Counted from the first letter of the stretch, positions 48,068 to 59,540 are shown. The stretch is 64,000 bases of DNA from Rhytidiadelphus loreus (GCA_947034895.1 OX344764.1:11470001-11534000); one strand, 5' to 3'. The notes: generated by a model from the letters alone, not told the origin. Program-made: numbers and translations.

Positions 48068-49472
48068 TTCATTGTGGTAAATGATGAGTTTGATCTTTGT
48101 TCACATAATTATATAATGATAATATATTGTTCGTTTTGTAGAATAGTAGCTTTGTTGCAATCAGGTAATATTGTCCATTACCACTCATATTTGCTATCTA
48201 GTTATTTTGGAGAAGCTATTTGTTAACTCCCGTATTTTTATAGAGATAGAAAAGTTCGAGAGAAGTCAATTGCAAAAAGAATGAAGACATTCCAACAAGA
48301 AGTGATGTTTTTGTGATTTTTCAAAGTTGAAAAGTTAAACTATCAGTAGACCCTTGTTGAAGCATGAGCAAAACCTTGTTAAACCATGGGTTGATGTGTC
48401 CACTCTCCAAGTGCATTGCCATCATGATAATTAAACTAGGGTAATTAAAGGGTTGTAAAGATAGTAGTAATAGATGGACCACTGACGCAATTGGGAAGAT
48501 CTTGTAGGTGATGAAGTTGGGTGGATGGTGGTATTAGGCAGTTCTACCTTAATAGGCAGCTCAACTTAAGGTAGAACTGCCTTAATTGGCAAAGAGAGAG
48601 CAACTCGTAAGTGGGTGAGTCTATCCCATAAGGAGTAGTCCATTCAATCAGATTTGATAGAGGAAATAATAAATTAACGAAGTTGAAATTTTCCAAGTTT
48701 CTTGTCCATGAGGTTGAGGCTGCCCAAGAAACTTGACCTCCACCAAAGAACTCCCCTTACAAAAAGTGCTACCGCATAGGCAACCATGTCATTTTTTCAT
48801 TCATGCTTAAAAGTTCTCCACCAAACAAGTCTTGGCCGTAGTCTAAACCCAATCTGGTGAAGAACATAATTTGCTCCAATCATATTGCTCCATTTCCCTA
48901 CAATTCTTGGCCATCACACTTTTTCACAATAGTCTAAAGCGGCCCTAAATCTACTTGGGTTTGATTCATGAAGCAAATGCACACTTCTTCAAAAAAATAT
49001 GTACCCCTCTAAGAGTTGGATCCAAGATATTCAGAATTCAAATCAAGGTGGTCTGCAAATACGTTGGGCCTCTGAATCCAAATTTGAATTCCAGAATTTC
49101 CAACTTTGATCATGAGTGGCAGTAAATTAAAAAAAAGTTCCAGTGTTTTCTCCAGGCTGCGGGTAAAAATGCAGAATTCGAATGACCACTTTTTTTTAAT
49201 TACTGTAATGGGAGTCCTTGACCTGGTCCTCCATCTTCCGTCGGTCCGTCGGTCGGTCCCTCCTCCTCACAGTCACTTGATTCAGGTGATTGATTGATTG
49301 ATGGAGATGTTCAACAAATTGGGGAGTCCGTCCTTGCTGGGCCTTCAGTTGCTGGGCATGGGATGACTCATCTCAAACCAGTCCCGGACTGGACTCCCGG
49401 CTGTCCCGCGGTCCCCCTTTTCCTGCCGCTGGTCCTAGCTCTGCCACTCCTCCTCCTCCTGAGCTAAGCTTA
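48068..49472. other. non-coding, with a short perfect hairpin and GC-rich patch
   Basis: GGCAGTTCTACCTTAA at 48,537 pairs perfectly with its complement at 48,566-48,581 across a 13-base loop. A GC-rich patch with GTCGGTCCGTCGGTC-type runs lies at 49,235-49,440. A 63-codon ORF (49,106-49,297) is unrecognised. Confidence 0.5.
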
Positions 49473-49882
49473 AGGTAGTATGCTGTAAAAGCGATCCCCT
49501 TCTTCAAACCGCCCCTATTTTGGGGTGAGAAATGGAGACGGGGTGCTCCTTAAATGGACCACTGTAGCAATTGAATGCATAGTGAAAAAATTATTTTTCT
49601 ATTGCAAGAGCCAATCATTACTCTTGATTTCTGCACATCCGTTAACAAATTGCAAGTGGACAGATTTTGGGAGACCTATGGTCACAAATAGGTGCCTATG
49701 CCCTGAATCTTTGAAAATTTATAAGTAATTCAAAAAAGCTTGGAAAAATACAAAACCACTTGTGTTAGTTTTCACATCCATTTTTCTTTCTCTGAAAAAT
49801 GATCTAAAAATAACGCTATCCATGTAACCCTATGAAAAAGGCGGACCAGCTCTTAAATGGTCGCTTTTAGAGCATACTACCT
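49473..49882 (+). mobile_element. TA-flanked MITE, AGGTAG family (410-bp type), intact
   Basis: Flanked by TA (49,471-49,472; 49,883-49,884; the wider flank reads TTAA on both sides). Ends AGGTAGTATGCTGTAAAAGC and, inverted, AGGTAGTATGCTCTAAAAGC differ at one position. Used here as the reference copy for 19,312-21,924, 29,946-30,357, 37,040-37,359 and 54,217-54,874. Confidence 0.85.
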
Positions 49883-49942
49883 TAATTCCTTGGTAGTACA
49901 ATTCAACCTCAGGTAAGGTAGGAGGTCCATAAAGCCACCTTT

Positions 49943-51148
49943 TTAACCTTAAATGCCCCAAAGGATCAAAACTGTCCTCATATAGTTTCAAGTCCAATTT
50001 AAAGTGTTGGAACTTTTGCATTCAATGTCTGAATTCAATAAAAAAAAACTTGTTGGGAAATTTGTGCTATCTCTGACTCTCTCTTCTACACAAAATAATG
50101 AAATTAGGTTGTCCCACACTAATTTTTCAACAATCTACACAAAATAAATATATTTACTATTAATGTACAAGACTCTACTACTTTTGAATTAGTTATTGTT
50201 GTAATTGGAACTCATGGACCTCCATATTTACAAATGGAAGTATCTTTAGAAACATTTGTTGACTTTGATGGCTTGTAGAGTAACTTTCTTGAAGTAAGGC
50301 AACCTAATTGTTAAGGCAACCTAATTTCACTATTTTGTGTAGTTTGTGTGGTAAAAATTGTAGATGGAGCCAAGATGTAATTGTTTTTTGTAAGCCAATC
50401 GAAGTTTAGAGGTTCAATTTGATGTCACCAAACCAAATTTGATGGCTGCAACTTTGGGGGCGTGTGTCCCTTCATCCAATGTTAGTTTTCATTCAAATTT
50501 GTTGGGTTATGTTCTCTTTGCAGTATAGTTATTGTGGTGAAGTTTTCTTGTCAATCTAAGTTGTTTTGAATGTTTGGGAGCAACTTGAAGTTCAAAATCT
50601 AGATATTTGGGGATTACAATGAACTTTGGTGACTTGTTTTTTCTTTGGTTGCACATACTAGTCTAGTTTGTGTGGCTACAATTTCATGTCAATCCAAGAA
50701 ATTACGACTGATTCATAAGGAGGTTTAGCCTCAAATAGAAGGAGGTTCAACCTCAAATATGTTTTTTGCAACTTTTCTTGCTATTTTTTGACATTTCAAA
50801 GTCATTTTGTAGACACCATGAGTCAATTCAATGATATTATTTCCAACCAATGTGTTTGTATGTTGACTTTGAATCACTTTATAGTTTAAAGTTTTTTTCA
50901 TTTGAGTAGGTTTAGAAATCAAATTTCATCTCCAAATGTGTTTCAACATCCTTTATCAACACTAAAACATTATAATCTTGCAATCTATGTGGCCAAATGA
51001 CTCCAAATTTGATTCACATGATCTTCAACATGTACACTACAAGATTGTATGGTTGTCATTTCTATACCTTAGTGACATTTAGATCTATAACACTTCAAAA
51101 GTAAGGATGTTTTTGAACCCAAAATGGCCTTGGGCTTTTAGGGGTTAA
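49943..51148. mobile_element. probable piggyBac-like element
   Basis: The right end GGGCTTTTAGGGG followed by TTAA (51,145-51,148) is clear, and its inner AAATGGCCTTGG matches the left end at 34,343. The left end is tentative: TTAAATGCCCCAAAGGATCA near 49,949. No coding motif; ORFs do not exceed 63 codons. Confidence 0.45.
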
Positions 51149-51425
51149 GAGTTGATTGCATTAGGGAGGAAGCTCAATTCCTTGAAACAATTCCAGTAAA
51201 TTTTTGTAGGAAGAAAAATGGAATTGACATGCAAATAAAGTTATTGCATTTTTTTTTTACCTTTGTGGTGAATTAGTTACGAATTTTTGAAGTTGAAACA
51301 CAATGGTCACTAACTAAAAGCTTCACCTCTTGAAATGTACAATATTGGTGAATTGAAGAAAGTAAAATGTACCTCTGCATTAGAAAATGCTTTTAGAGCT
51401 AGGTCTATTTTATGACTCCCTACCT
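51149..51425 (-). mobile_element. TA-type MITE, short AGGTAG subfamily
   Basis: The right end ...GACTCCCTACCT is followed by TA (51,426-51,427). The interior CAATTCCTTGAAACAATTCC, GGAATTGACATGCAAATAAA and AAAATGCTTTTAGAGC parallels, inverted, 27,071-27,355. The left end abuts the piggyBac-like TTAA. Confidence 0.6.
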
Positions 51426-53014
51426 TAGGTTCTACTTAAGTGTATTTCTATAAGACAGAGCATTGAAAGGTCCATCCTTCCTAGGTCTAGGGTGAATAGC
51501 CCCCCTTGCTTGTCTCTCCTGAAGTCATTCCACGGGTGCATGTAAAATAAAAGATCCCCTATTTTGTGCTTGATTAATTTAACTTCTACACCTTTCCTAG
51601 CTAATTTGGAACTTTTGATTGCAAATATGAATTCAAAATTTGCTAATTTTATCATGCATATAGTTGGACCACCCATTACCAACCAAGGATGGATCCCCAA
51701 CTAATAGCGTACCGCTATTTCCAACCAGGCAAAACTTCTTTGTGAACCATATTTGAAAGTCTAGTTTTGATGACATGCACAATATGCAAGGCTGCAAGGA
51801 ACTATAATTGTTGAATGCCATGTATTATGGCATTTATTATTTTGAAATTTGTACACATGAGCAAGAAGTATTCTTCCCTATGAGTGGAATAGCAAGACTC
51901 TAGATGTTGGGTAATAAATGGTTTGGAGCACTTTATTGCCTCCTAAAGTTCACAGAATTTTTGGTTTTGCAAATAAAATTCTAAAAGAAATTTGCAATCC
52001 CAATATTTTCTATCTCCCTACATGGGAAAATTTTCCACCACACTCAACTGCCCAGCATCTGTTCCACAGATGCTTAAGTGATCAGGTATGGGTGCTTCAC
52101 CCTAGCAAGTAAGAAATTTCAGCGTTTTCATTTTCCCTCGGGGACGAGCAAGGGGGGTAGTTCACCCTTCCCAGTCAGTGTCCTGACACAGTCAGGGTAA
52201 CCAGTCCCTGGGCTTGCTGATGGAGATTAGCTGATTATTATTTTTTTCACAAGTTAAGTTATTAAGTTAGTGTAATCAAATCACAAAGAATTAAGGACAC
52301 AGGTTAAGCATGCTTACTGTACAGTCCTTTACTGGGATCTCGGTAATAGACCAGCGGTGCATGTGCAAGTTGGACGGAGGTTGGAAGGCGGGCGGGAGGC
52401 GAGGGGAGAGCCAAGCCGAGCCTTACCTTACAGTCACCACGGATTTGCCGGTGGTACGTACTTGGAGAATGGGGTCATCGACACACACACTTCACACCAT
52501 TGACCCTAAAATGAGTTTATGGAATTTAGTGCATTATGCTACCTTCAAGACAAACAGGCATCAACTTTGGCTACCTCAAGACTTGAAAGAAAATACTAGT
52601 AGAAAAGACAGGATTTTGCAAGTAGTAAAAGATAATTGGGAGTTCTGTGACAGTAGGCTCCCAGCCAACTCCTCCCACAAATTCCTTTGCAAACTCAACA
52701 TGCAACACCTTGGCTCCGTACTCCATTCTTTGTTTTTTCACGTCATGACAAATTAATTGGCACCTGATGAAGAAAACCTAAACCTAAGATACTTGCCTTT
52801 CTTTCCTTCATGTAAATTAGTGTCTTCTTGGTTGCGTGTTTTGGTGTTATTCCTGATTTTTCTCTCTCCATGCCAGGGCTCTCCACGCACGCCCTCCCTC
52901 TGCCGTTTGTTCTCGGTTACATTCTTGGAATAAACTCTCAAGGTGTTTGAAAAGGAAAGAGTTTCTTGCTACTAAGCGTAAGCATTGATGCTGCATGCAT
53001 TAAGTTACTGTATA
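51426..53014. other. mixed non-coding DNA; one unrecognised 148-codon ORF
   Basis: About 51,490-51,670 is a dispersed repeat fragment also seen at 30,360. The ORF 52,310-52,756 (+) starts in a GC-rich patch (52,360-52,480) and ends in ordinary sequence. It has no signal peptide, membrane segment or domain that I recognise and may be chance. A possible exon cannot be excluded. Confidence 0.35.
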
Positions 53015-53102
53015 CTCCCTCTGTTTCTGAGAAAGACCCATGTTTCCTTTGTTAAACACAAAGGAAACATGGGTCTTCTTTTTTTTTCAGAAATAGAGGG
53101 AG
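53015..53102. mobile_element. Stowaway-type MITE
   Basis: TA (53,013-53,014 and 53,103-53,104) flanks an 88-bp element with ends CTCCCTCTGTTTCTGA and, inverted, CTCCCTCTATTTCTGA. These fit the Stowaway consensus CTCCCTCCGT and the TA target. The inner GACCCATGTTTCCTTTG is repeated inverted, so the whole element folds as a hairpin. Stowaway MITEs are Tc1/mariner-derived and characteristic of plants. Confidence 0.9.
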
Positions 53103-53705
53103 TACATAACTTACTGAAAAGGAAGTAATTGTCAGCAGCAGTACACATCAACAAAATCACAGTATCACAGAGGAAGCATGATAAGGCTGATATTTCACTT
53201 ATCTTACAGCCAGGCAGGCATGATTCAGGTCTGATGTAATTTGGGGGGGGGGGGGGGTCACACCCAAGAAAATTGGGGTTGAAGTCTGTCCTACAGTCAG
53301 CTGCGGGTATTGGACGGAGTAAGACAACTACACTTTTAAGTTAATTGTAAAATCAACTTGGGCATATTCTTTCGTAAAATGTATTGTACCTTACAGTACA
53401 GTAAGGTCCAATAAACTTACAAATTTCGTAAACAATTAAGTCAAACAGAAACTTTAGGAAGTTCTATCATGCTAAAAAAACGGACGGAAACTACAGCTTG
53501 CATTCAATTTGGGCATGTTTGAAATCAGCCTTTGTAGTTGCTCTAGCATTAGATGGGATTCGGGGGGCTGGAGGGCCGTTTCAGGCACGTTCCCAGCTCC
53601 GTTCCCCCAGCCCCCATCGAACGCGGGTGTTAGAATTTTTTTTCTTCAAAATAAATAAATAAATTCAAGTTCTTAAAATGAAAAACAAGGTTTATTTTTA
53701 TTTTT
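53103..53705. other. non-coding, with poly-G run and GC-rich hairpin
   Basis: A G run lies at about 53,243-53,257. At 53,543-53,632 GGGGGGCTGGAGGG faces CCCCCAGCCCCC in a GC-rich imperfect palindrome bordered by TAGCA/TGTTA, possibly a tiny MITE. Confidence 0.4.
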
Positions 53706-55370
53706 TTATTTTTTCCCGTAAAAAGTCTGACCTGGTAGTCGCTTGGCCAAGGCTTCGGCAGATTTCGACTGGGTTTCGGCTGAGGAACTCACAGCCCTCC
53801 CCGATGGCTGAATCCCATCTAATGAGATACTTGATTCCATACAGCTTGAATTGCTTGTATCATTTCTTGCTTGCTCTTTGACTTGATGTGGTGTCGCAAC
53901 AACTCTTTGACTATCTTCCATAGATTTTCCGTGGGGTTTAATAAGTCAAGGGAATTAGGAGGCCAATCTGATTTCTTCACCCCACATACTTGTCTCCACA
54001 TTTTTAAAACTTTATCAGGACAGACCAGAGCACCATCTTCCATAAGTATGAGTTCCTAAGGTTGATCATGCATGAAGTAAAATCCGTTCAATGTGCCCTT
54101 ATAAACATTACAAACAAAATCACTTGTGCTTCACACCTTGGGGCACGAGGACCAATAGACTTTTGTCAAATCCGGTAGAAGCCCCAAAACCATCATCTAC
54201 CTTTTTCCAAACTCTAGAGTAATATGTTTTGAAATGGACCATTTGCCTTTTTCATAGGCTTATGTACATTGTAACATTTTTTGCTTGTTTTTCAGAGGAA
54301 GACAAATGAATGCACAAGAGAACAAAAGTGGATTCATAATTTTCCAAGCTCTATTATGAATTAGTCATGAATTTTCTAAGAAGTCGGGCGTAGGCACTTA
54401 TTTCTGACACTAGGGTTGCTAAAATGTGAATACATGCTATCTTTAAAGAAAGTTGTAGAAGTCCCCCCAAAGCACAGGTCATTTTTAAAAAAGAGCAATG
54501 GAGGGTGGTCAATGTGAGCACTGGCAGCCTTAAATGGACCTCCAACAACTAAAAATAAGCGTACCAATAACTATGCATCAATTTAATTATGTAAGATTCT
54601 ACATTTGTGTACAGAGGTAGTTGGCTGGCCAAGTATTATTTTAAATACATAAATAGGCAGCTGTCAAGACATTCTAAAATGGACTGCAACACATTTTAAA
54701 CCAACCGATACAAGAATCCAAAAGTAAACTCTGTCAAACTTTAAAGCGCCTCCACTTCATCTTCAGTCCATTGAATGTTCATTACATATCCAATTTCAGA
54801 TCACCCGATGTCCATTTTATGCCCACTTATATGGGCGGTTTGAAGAAGATGGGTGCTTTTAGAGCACACTACCTTAATTTGCTAAGAGTTCTTGTCAAAT
54901 TCAAATGACAACTCATTTGTCTAGATGATTTTGTTCCAATCTTTATCTATCCAATGATGTTATTTGCAAGTATATACCAATCTTTTAGCTCTATATTCTA
55001 TACTAAGATAGGAATTTTTAGGAGCAATATGGTTCCCAAAACCAAGCCTATGGATATACGTTTGGACAATATTACTTTGCACTCAAAAAGTTGTTGTACA
55101 AGCATTCCCAAAGTTTTTTGTCAATAATAATTGACGAGCTGAGATAGGTCTCTTGGTGCATGGTCAAATAGCTTTTTAGGCCGTGGTTCTCATTTTTGAA
55201 TTGCAATGAATCTGGATATTTTCCACTTTGTCAAGAGAGTAGAAACATTGAAATTGGGCATTTTCAATAATTCAACAATGTCTTTGCATTTCATCCCACC
55301 TTGACACATCCCAACAATTAGAGCTCTTTCATTGTCATTGAATGTTTTTGTCTACATTGGAATTTGATGA
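53706..55370 (-). pseudogene. Tc1-type (DD34E-like) transposase, decayed
   Basis: A cut-and-paste transposase of the Tc1/mariner superfamily, read on the minus strand. The N-terminal helix-turn-helix lies at about 55,340-55,130 (ERALIVGMCQGGMKCKDIVE, then PRPKKLFD after a stop). A middle part at about 55,050-54,880 includes LGFGNHIAPK and DWNKII followed by TAG (54,921-54,923), where the family has W before its first catalytic Asp; that Asp is now Asn. The C-terminal part starts MEDGALVCPDKVLK (54,043) and has DWPPN and NPTENLW, the second Asp and final Glu 35 residues apart because a TTA codon appears duplicated. Several stops and at least two frame changes make it non-functional. A MITE splits the middle. 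Family membership is strong, function is lost. No Tc1 terminal repeats were located. Confidence 0.85.
54217..54874 (-). mobile_element. TA-flanked AGGTAG MITE inside the Tc1 pseudogene
   Basis: TA at 54,215-54,216 and 54,875-54,876. Ends GAGTAATATG (diverged) and ...AGAGCACACTACCT. The interior CCTTTTTCATAGGCTTATGT matches 29,990. Deleting the element and one TA gives minus-strand codons for Gln-Ile-Arg-Val-Trp in the transposase frame. At 658 bp it is longer than the 410-bp type, with extra sequence around 54,580-54,780. Confidence 0.8.
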
Positions 55371-55679
55371 GCAAAAAGTAATCCCGTAAGCATCAAACTA
55401 GAAAATCCCTGGTGGAAGAAAATAAATGATGGAAAAAGAGTAATCCACTAGATGTATGAAACAAATTTGAAATGAATTGGTAGTATCAAGTCGTTAGCTG
55501 AAATGGATTTGTCTAGGGTGAATTGAAGGTGATGAAGTGGAATAGTGAAAGTGAGATGAAACGGAAAAAGAAATAGAAATGGAAACACAAAGAAAACAGA
55601 TGTGATGAATTGGATGCGGTAGAGGAAATCGCAATTGCAAAGAGTGCGGCGCTGTGAGTAATATTATAAGGATTGGTAT
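55371..55679. other. flank between the Tc1 pseudogene and the CACTA element
   Basis: Minus ORFs of 83 and 69 codons here are low-complexity and unrecognised. No Tc1 terminal repeat could be identified. Confidence 0.4.
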
Positions 55680-57080
55680 CACTACAAGAAGGATTCTGTC
55701 CAAAATGACAGCAATATGACAAGATGTCGTCAAAAGCTCAGTCAATTAGGACTTGTTGATTAAGAAGTGTAATTGATGGAATGCTGTCATTATCTTGTCA
55801 CTTTTGACAAGATGGGGTGAATGTACAACCTCGTTGTTGACACTCAGTCGTTCTATTGTATTGTCTTCTGTGATGTCGTCAGTCCATTGTAATCGCTTCT
55901 GCGAGGTTACCACATACGATTCCGTTTGTATACTAATTAATTGACACATGTCTACAATGACTGTATTACTGGAAATTTGATAATATTTTTGCAAGCTCCA
56001 GTTTCTTGAGAACTGGCTCAGTTACTACAGAAATGGATTGAGGTGTATGCATTAGCTACCTACATAGTTCACTATTGTTAGCATGGTACGCGCACGTACG
56101 TGCATGACATCAGTTAGTCAGTGACGAGGTGCCTCATTTTTGTGGCCTTCCTGAAAAAGCCACTTGGTTTGTTCATTTCTTCACGTATTGTACACATGTC
56201 CATGATACAGTGACAAGCAAAAAAAATTGCATGTAAGAAATGTAGCATAGAAAGCCACAATATTTGAAATATAATTTTCTTCTCCCATTTCTCAGATTAC
56301 ATATCTTAATAATTGCCAACAACAGTTCTGTTCCATGGAAAATATCATCCTTCTAATGCAAGCTATTTTATGCCAAAATCTTGTATAGTACGTAACATGT
56401 ACAATTTTTATTGACAGTATACAACAACCTGTATTCTATGAACTAGTATCGCTAGCAACAGTGATTTCATCCTCTTCAACCCTACATGCATGTCCCCCTA
56501 TTTACACAAGAACATTTTCTTCTTCATCAGTTACAGAGAATCCACAAAATGCAGTCACTCTTGGCGTTGTTGTATCATGTCGTCTTCTTGTTCCTTCATG
56601 TTGTAGTTCTTAGTCTATGTGAGTGCCCATCCTTTTTCTGTAGAAGTCCCGTGTGACGTAGTTCCTGCTACTCCTTCAGTATGCTGAAAGATGCATTCAG
56701 TTAGTACAAGAGAAATATACTTAGTTACACATAGTGTTGGTACTTGGCATTTAGAAGACGTACTGGTCACTTCAGCACGAAAGAAGACTCCAATCAAAGA
56801 TGTGCAATATCCTTGAAAGACAGGATTGACCTTATAAGCCGGTCTGCAAACAAAGATGACCAACGGCAACACGTCAATGTCGTCTGGCTTTTTTCCCGCG
56901 CCATGCAATTTCGGGACTGCCTCCATGTTCATCGCTAAGAAAATCGCTGCCTCCGTCCTATGCATATGCACACAAGTAATTAGTGCGGACATTTGGTCAG
57001 TTGTCACAAATACTGCTGTGAATATGTATTCTGCAATGAGAAATCTGTGTTCCCATACAGCATGAAGTCCAAAAACATTG

Positions 57081-58604
57081 CTATGCACATGAACATGATT
57101 TCTGCACCTTAATAGAAGTGCCGTCCAGTTGCACAGCTTGCTTCTGCCGTCCCCTTTTCCAATTGTCGCCACGCTGTTCGGAAGTCCACATCTTCTGAAG
57201 CCTTGCTTCATGTGTAGGTACAGGAGCAGTACTAGGACGCCCTTCTAGTTCTTCAAGACGTTGCATCATCTTCATTACTAGTGGGTGCTGCGCTATTTCA
57301 TCAGATGTTATAGAAAGTAAGTCCTCCTGATCGTTTACTTGTCCACTTTGTTTTCCACTGCGAAATGGCAATGAGAAGTCGGCAACTGGCACTTCTAAGT
57401 GCCCACTGACCTCATCGTCTTCATCTTCGCTGTCCAATGAATTAGCACTTACACCGACGACTCCGTCCTGCTGTACAATGTTCATCGTGGGAGGTGTACT
57501 TTCGTACTTGACGTTGCTGCGCTTCTTTTCAATTCTGGAGCGGCCACTGTAGCCTTTATGTCATTCCATTTCGTGCTTGATTTCTTCAGGATCTGGCGAC
57601 CTACGAAGTGCCCTTCTCAATCGCTCTCGAACTCCCACCTCGCCTGAAGGACCTGTTCTGCCAAAATTAATCCTGCTCGCGTTCGCTTTACTGCAGTCTT
57701 CCGACTTCTTCAACGCAGGTGGACTCTTCATCTGACGTTCCAGTGATCTCCACGACCGGTCCGATATGCCTTCGGGCTTTGGTTCATTATTGCGCATCTT
57801 CTTCCACATGTCAACCCGCCTCAATGTCACCCCACGGGCTATTGCTTGTTTCACATATTCGAACTTCACCGGAAATTCATACTCCCAAGTATGCTGAATC
57901 CAGTTTGCAATTTCTTCGATTGCCCCCTGCGGATGGTGGTTGATATTCCCTACAGCAGGATCCAGATCTCGTGAAAGTAGCATCAACTCTTTCCTCCAGA
58001 CGCCCAACCCCACTCCATACGGTTTTCTTGTGTGCTTGTCCACCAGTAAAAAATTCGCTGGGCGACCTTCTTTCCTTCGTTTGTTACCTTCTTTATCACG
58101 TTCGGACTGAAGTTGCCGTCTTTCTTTCCTGCTTCTAGAATCAATTTCCACTGCCAATGATTGCATGTAACGAACATTCTTTGGTTCTTACATGTCGTTG
58201 TGATGTACCATTTCCAAATCACTATGTACATTAGCCTTCTGCACGGCGTCACCATATCGGAGAACAATGTCATTGTGCATTTTTCTGTTGTGGACGTCAT
58301 CAGCATCTCGGACTACAATTTCATTGTGTACTCTTCCTTGCGCACATTGTTGTTCATCAGCACTGCTTCCTCCTCTGGAATCGTCATGATGACCCAATCC
58401 CTGTCCACAAGTACAGTCATTCAATACAGTGAATATGAAAGCATTCCGCACGCATGCTTCACTGAAGGATTCTCCAAAACGGCAAGACTGCAAACGGAAG
58501 TTCGGAATCCACCTAGACATGACTATACAGCATGTGCTATATATAAAAGTGACCGGCATTCGGAAATTCATGAAGACGTTCTTCTTCAGACGGTCCTTCA
58601 GCAT
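57081..58604 (-). pseudogene. Transposase_24-like (Ptta/En/Spm) CACTA protein, two in-frame stops
   Basis: Three ORFs (58,604-58,188; 58,166-57,561; 57,485-57,081) share one frame, separated only by a TAA near 58,188 and a TGA at 57,561, so they are one reading frame of about 507 codons. The middle part matches the plant Transposase_24 pattern: WKKMRN, KPEGISDRSWRSLERQ, KKSEDCSKANASR, GPSGE and RRSPDPEEI. This family accompanies CACTA elements and is thought to act in DNA binding. An acidic stretch (SEDEDDEVS) and a coiled-coil-like MKMMQRLEELEG segment follow. Residues near the start carry a repeat (VHNEIVVRDADDVHN). Both stops are one transition from CAA and TGG or CGA. The 5' exon structure is unresolved. 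Confidence 0.7.
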
Positions 58605-58941
58605 TGACTACTCTGACACTTACAATGTCGTGCAATTCTTGTCTTTCCAGCGATGGACTCTTGTTGCCTGCATGTGCAGGACGTCCTCGCACGAGCTCCG
58701 AGGAGGAGTACTTCTTCAGAACATCCTCTGAAATCGGTGCTTTGGGAGGCAACAGTTCGTCGTCACTGTCTTCATTTGCATTCAACAATCGTGGAGTGTA
58801 AGTTTTCAGATTGTCTTCATTCGCAATTTCAATGTTGTCGACAATGTTGGCAGACATATGTCGAAGGCCACGTTCGTCTGCAGGCACGTCGTTAGTAAGA
58901 ACATTTGCAAAACAACAACGACATGCACTTCCATTGTACAA
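58537..58941 (-). CDS. possible upstream exon or frame-shifted part of the CACTA protein
   Basis: A 134-codon ORF, frame-shifted relative to the Transposase_24-like frame and overlapping its start. It is hydrophilic and acidic (NEDSDDELLPPKAPISED), in character with the N-terminal parts of such proteins. No domain recognised. It may be joined to the downstream frame by splicing or by a lost base. Confidence 0.35.
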   Translation of the reverse strand: MYNGSACRCCFANVLTNDVPADERGLRHMSANIVDNIEIANEDNLKTYTPRLLNANEDSDDELLPPKAPISEDVLKKYSSSELVRGRPAHAGNKSPSLERQELHDIVSVRVVNAEGPSEEERLHEFPNAGHFYI

Positions 58942-59063
58942 GGGACGACAAGACTTCCTTCACGCGGTTGAAAGTACTGGTAGTACTAAAGACAATGCAT
59001 TCAAAGTTCAATCGGCATATGATAACGTCATTCAAATGATTCTTGAAATTGTAGCAATTGTCT

Positions 59064-59540
59064 TCAAACTAGTAATTGGGATAGAATAACACATGCAAGA
59101 GAAGGTACTTCAGGTACAGAAAACAGTAGAAGAGTTCTGCATGTTCGGACTTCTGCCTTCGACGACAGGAACTTCCTCGTCAGAATGTACGCTCCTCTCA
59201 GTGGAACATTACCTTCATTTCCTCTGGAATTGAATTCTACATTGTCTTCGTCTCCTTTGCCATGGAATTCTTTCTTTCGTCTTCCTCGTCCAAGTTCCCC
59301 ACTGGAACTGCCAATAATTCGATCTTGTCCTGCTCCATGCACTGACGAAGATAGAGGATTTACTAGTACACCTCGTCTTGCGGACGATGCATGCTTCTGT
59401 GTTTCTTCACTTTTTCCCTGGAATTTCGTGGAAAATGAAACATGACGTCTCTGTTTTTGAGAAGTGTGGCCTTGGTTCCACAACACGAAAGCCTCTTTGT
59501 TCTTCCTTGTTCTGGGTTGATTCTCCATGTCGTCCTGCAA
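59064..59540 (-). CDS. possible N-terminal exon in the CACTA element
   Basis: A 158-codon ORF in the same frame as 57,081-58,604. It is basic and polar for its first 125 residues (QPRTRKNKEA, GRGRRKKEFHGKG), then hydrophobic and intron-like. No domain recognised. Several plus-strand ORFs overlap it, so coding status rests only on its position and composition. Confidence 0.3.
   Translation of the reverse strand: MQDDMENQPRTRKNKEAFVLWNQGHTSQKQRRHVSFSTKFQGKSEETQKHASSARRGVLVNPLSSSVHGAGQDRIIGSSSGELGRGRRKKEFHGKGDEDNVEFNSRGNEGNVPLRGAYILTRKFLSSKAEVRTCRTLLLFSVPEVPSLACVILSQLLV

Noticed and set aside
52310..52756. 148-codon plus ORF as a gene
   Set aside because: No recognisable domain and no supporting signals; kept only as a mention in a non-coding entry.
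56615..57211. 198-codon minus ORF as a separate gene
   Set aside because: It overlaps the 3' end of the Transposase_24-like frame in another frame and contains splice-like sequence, but I could not obtain a consistent exon chain or recognise a domain.
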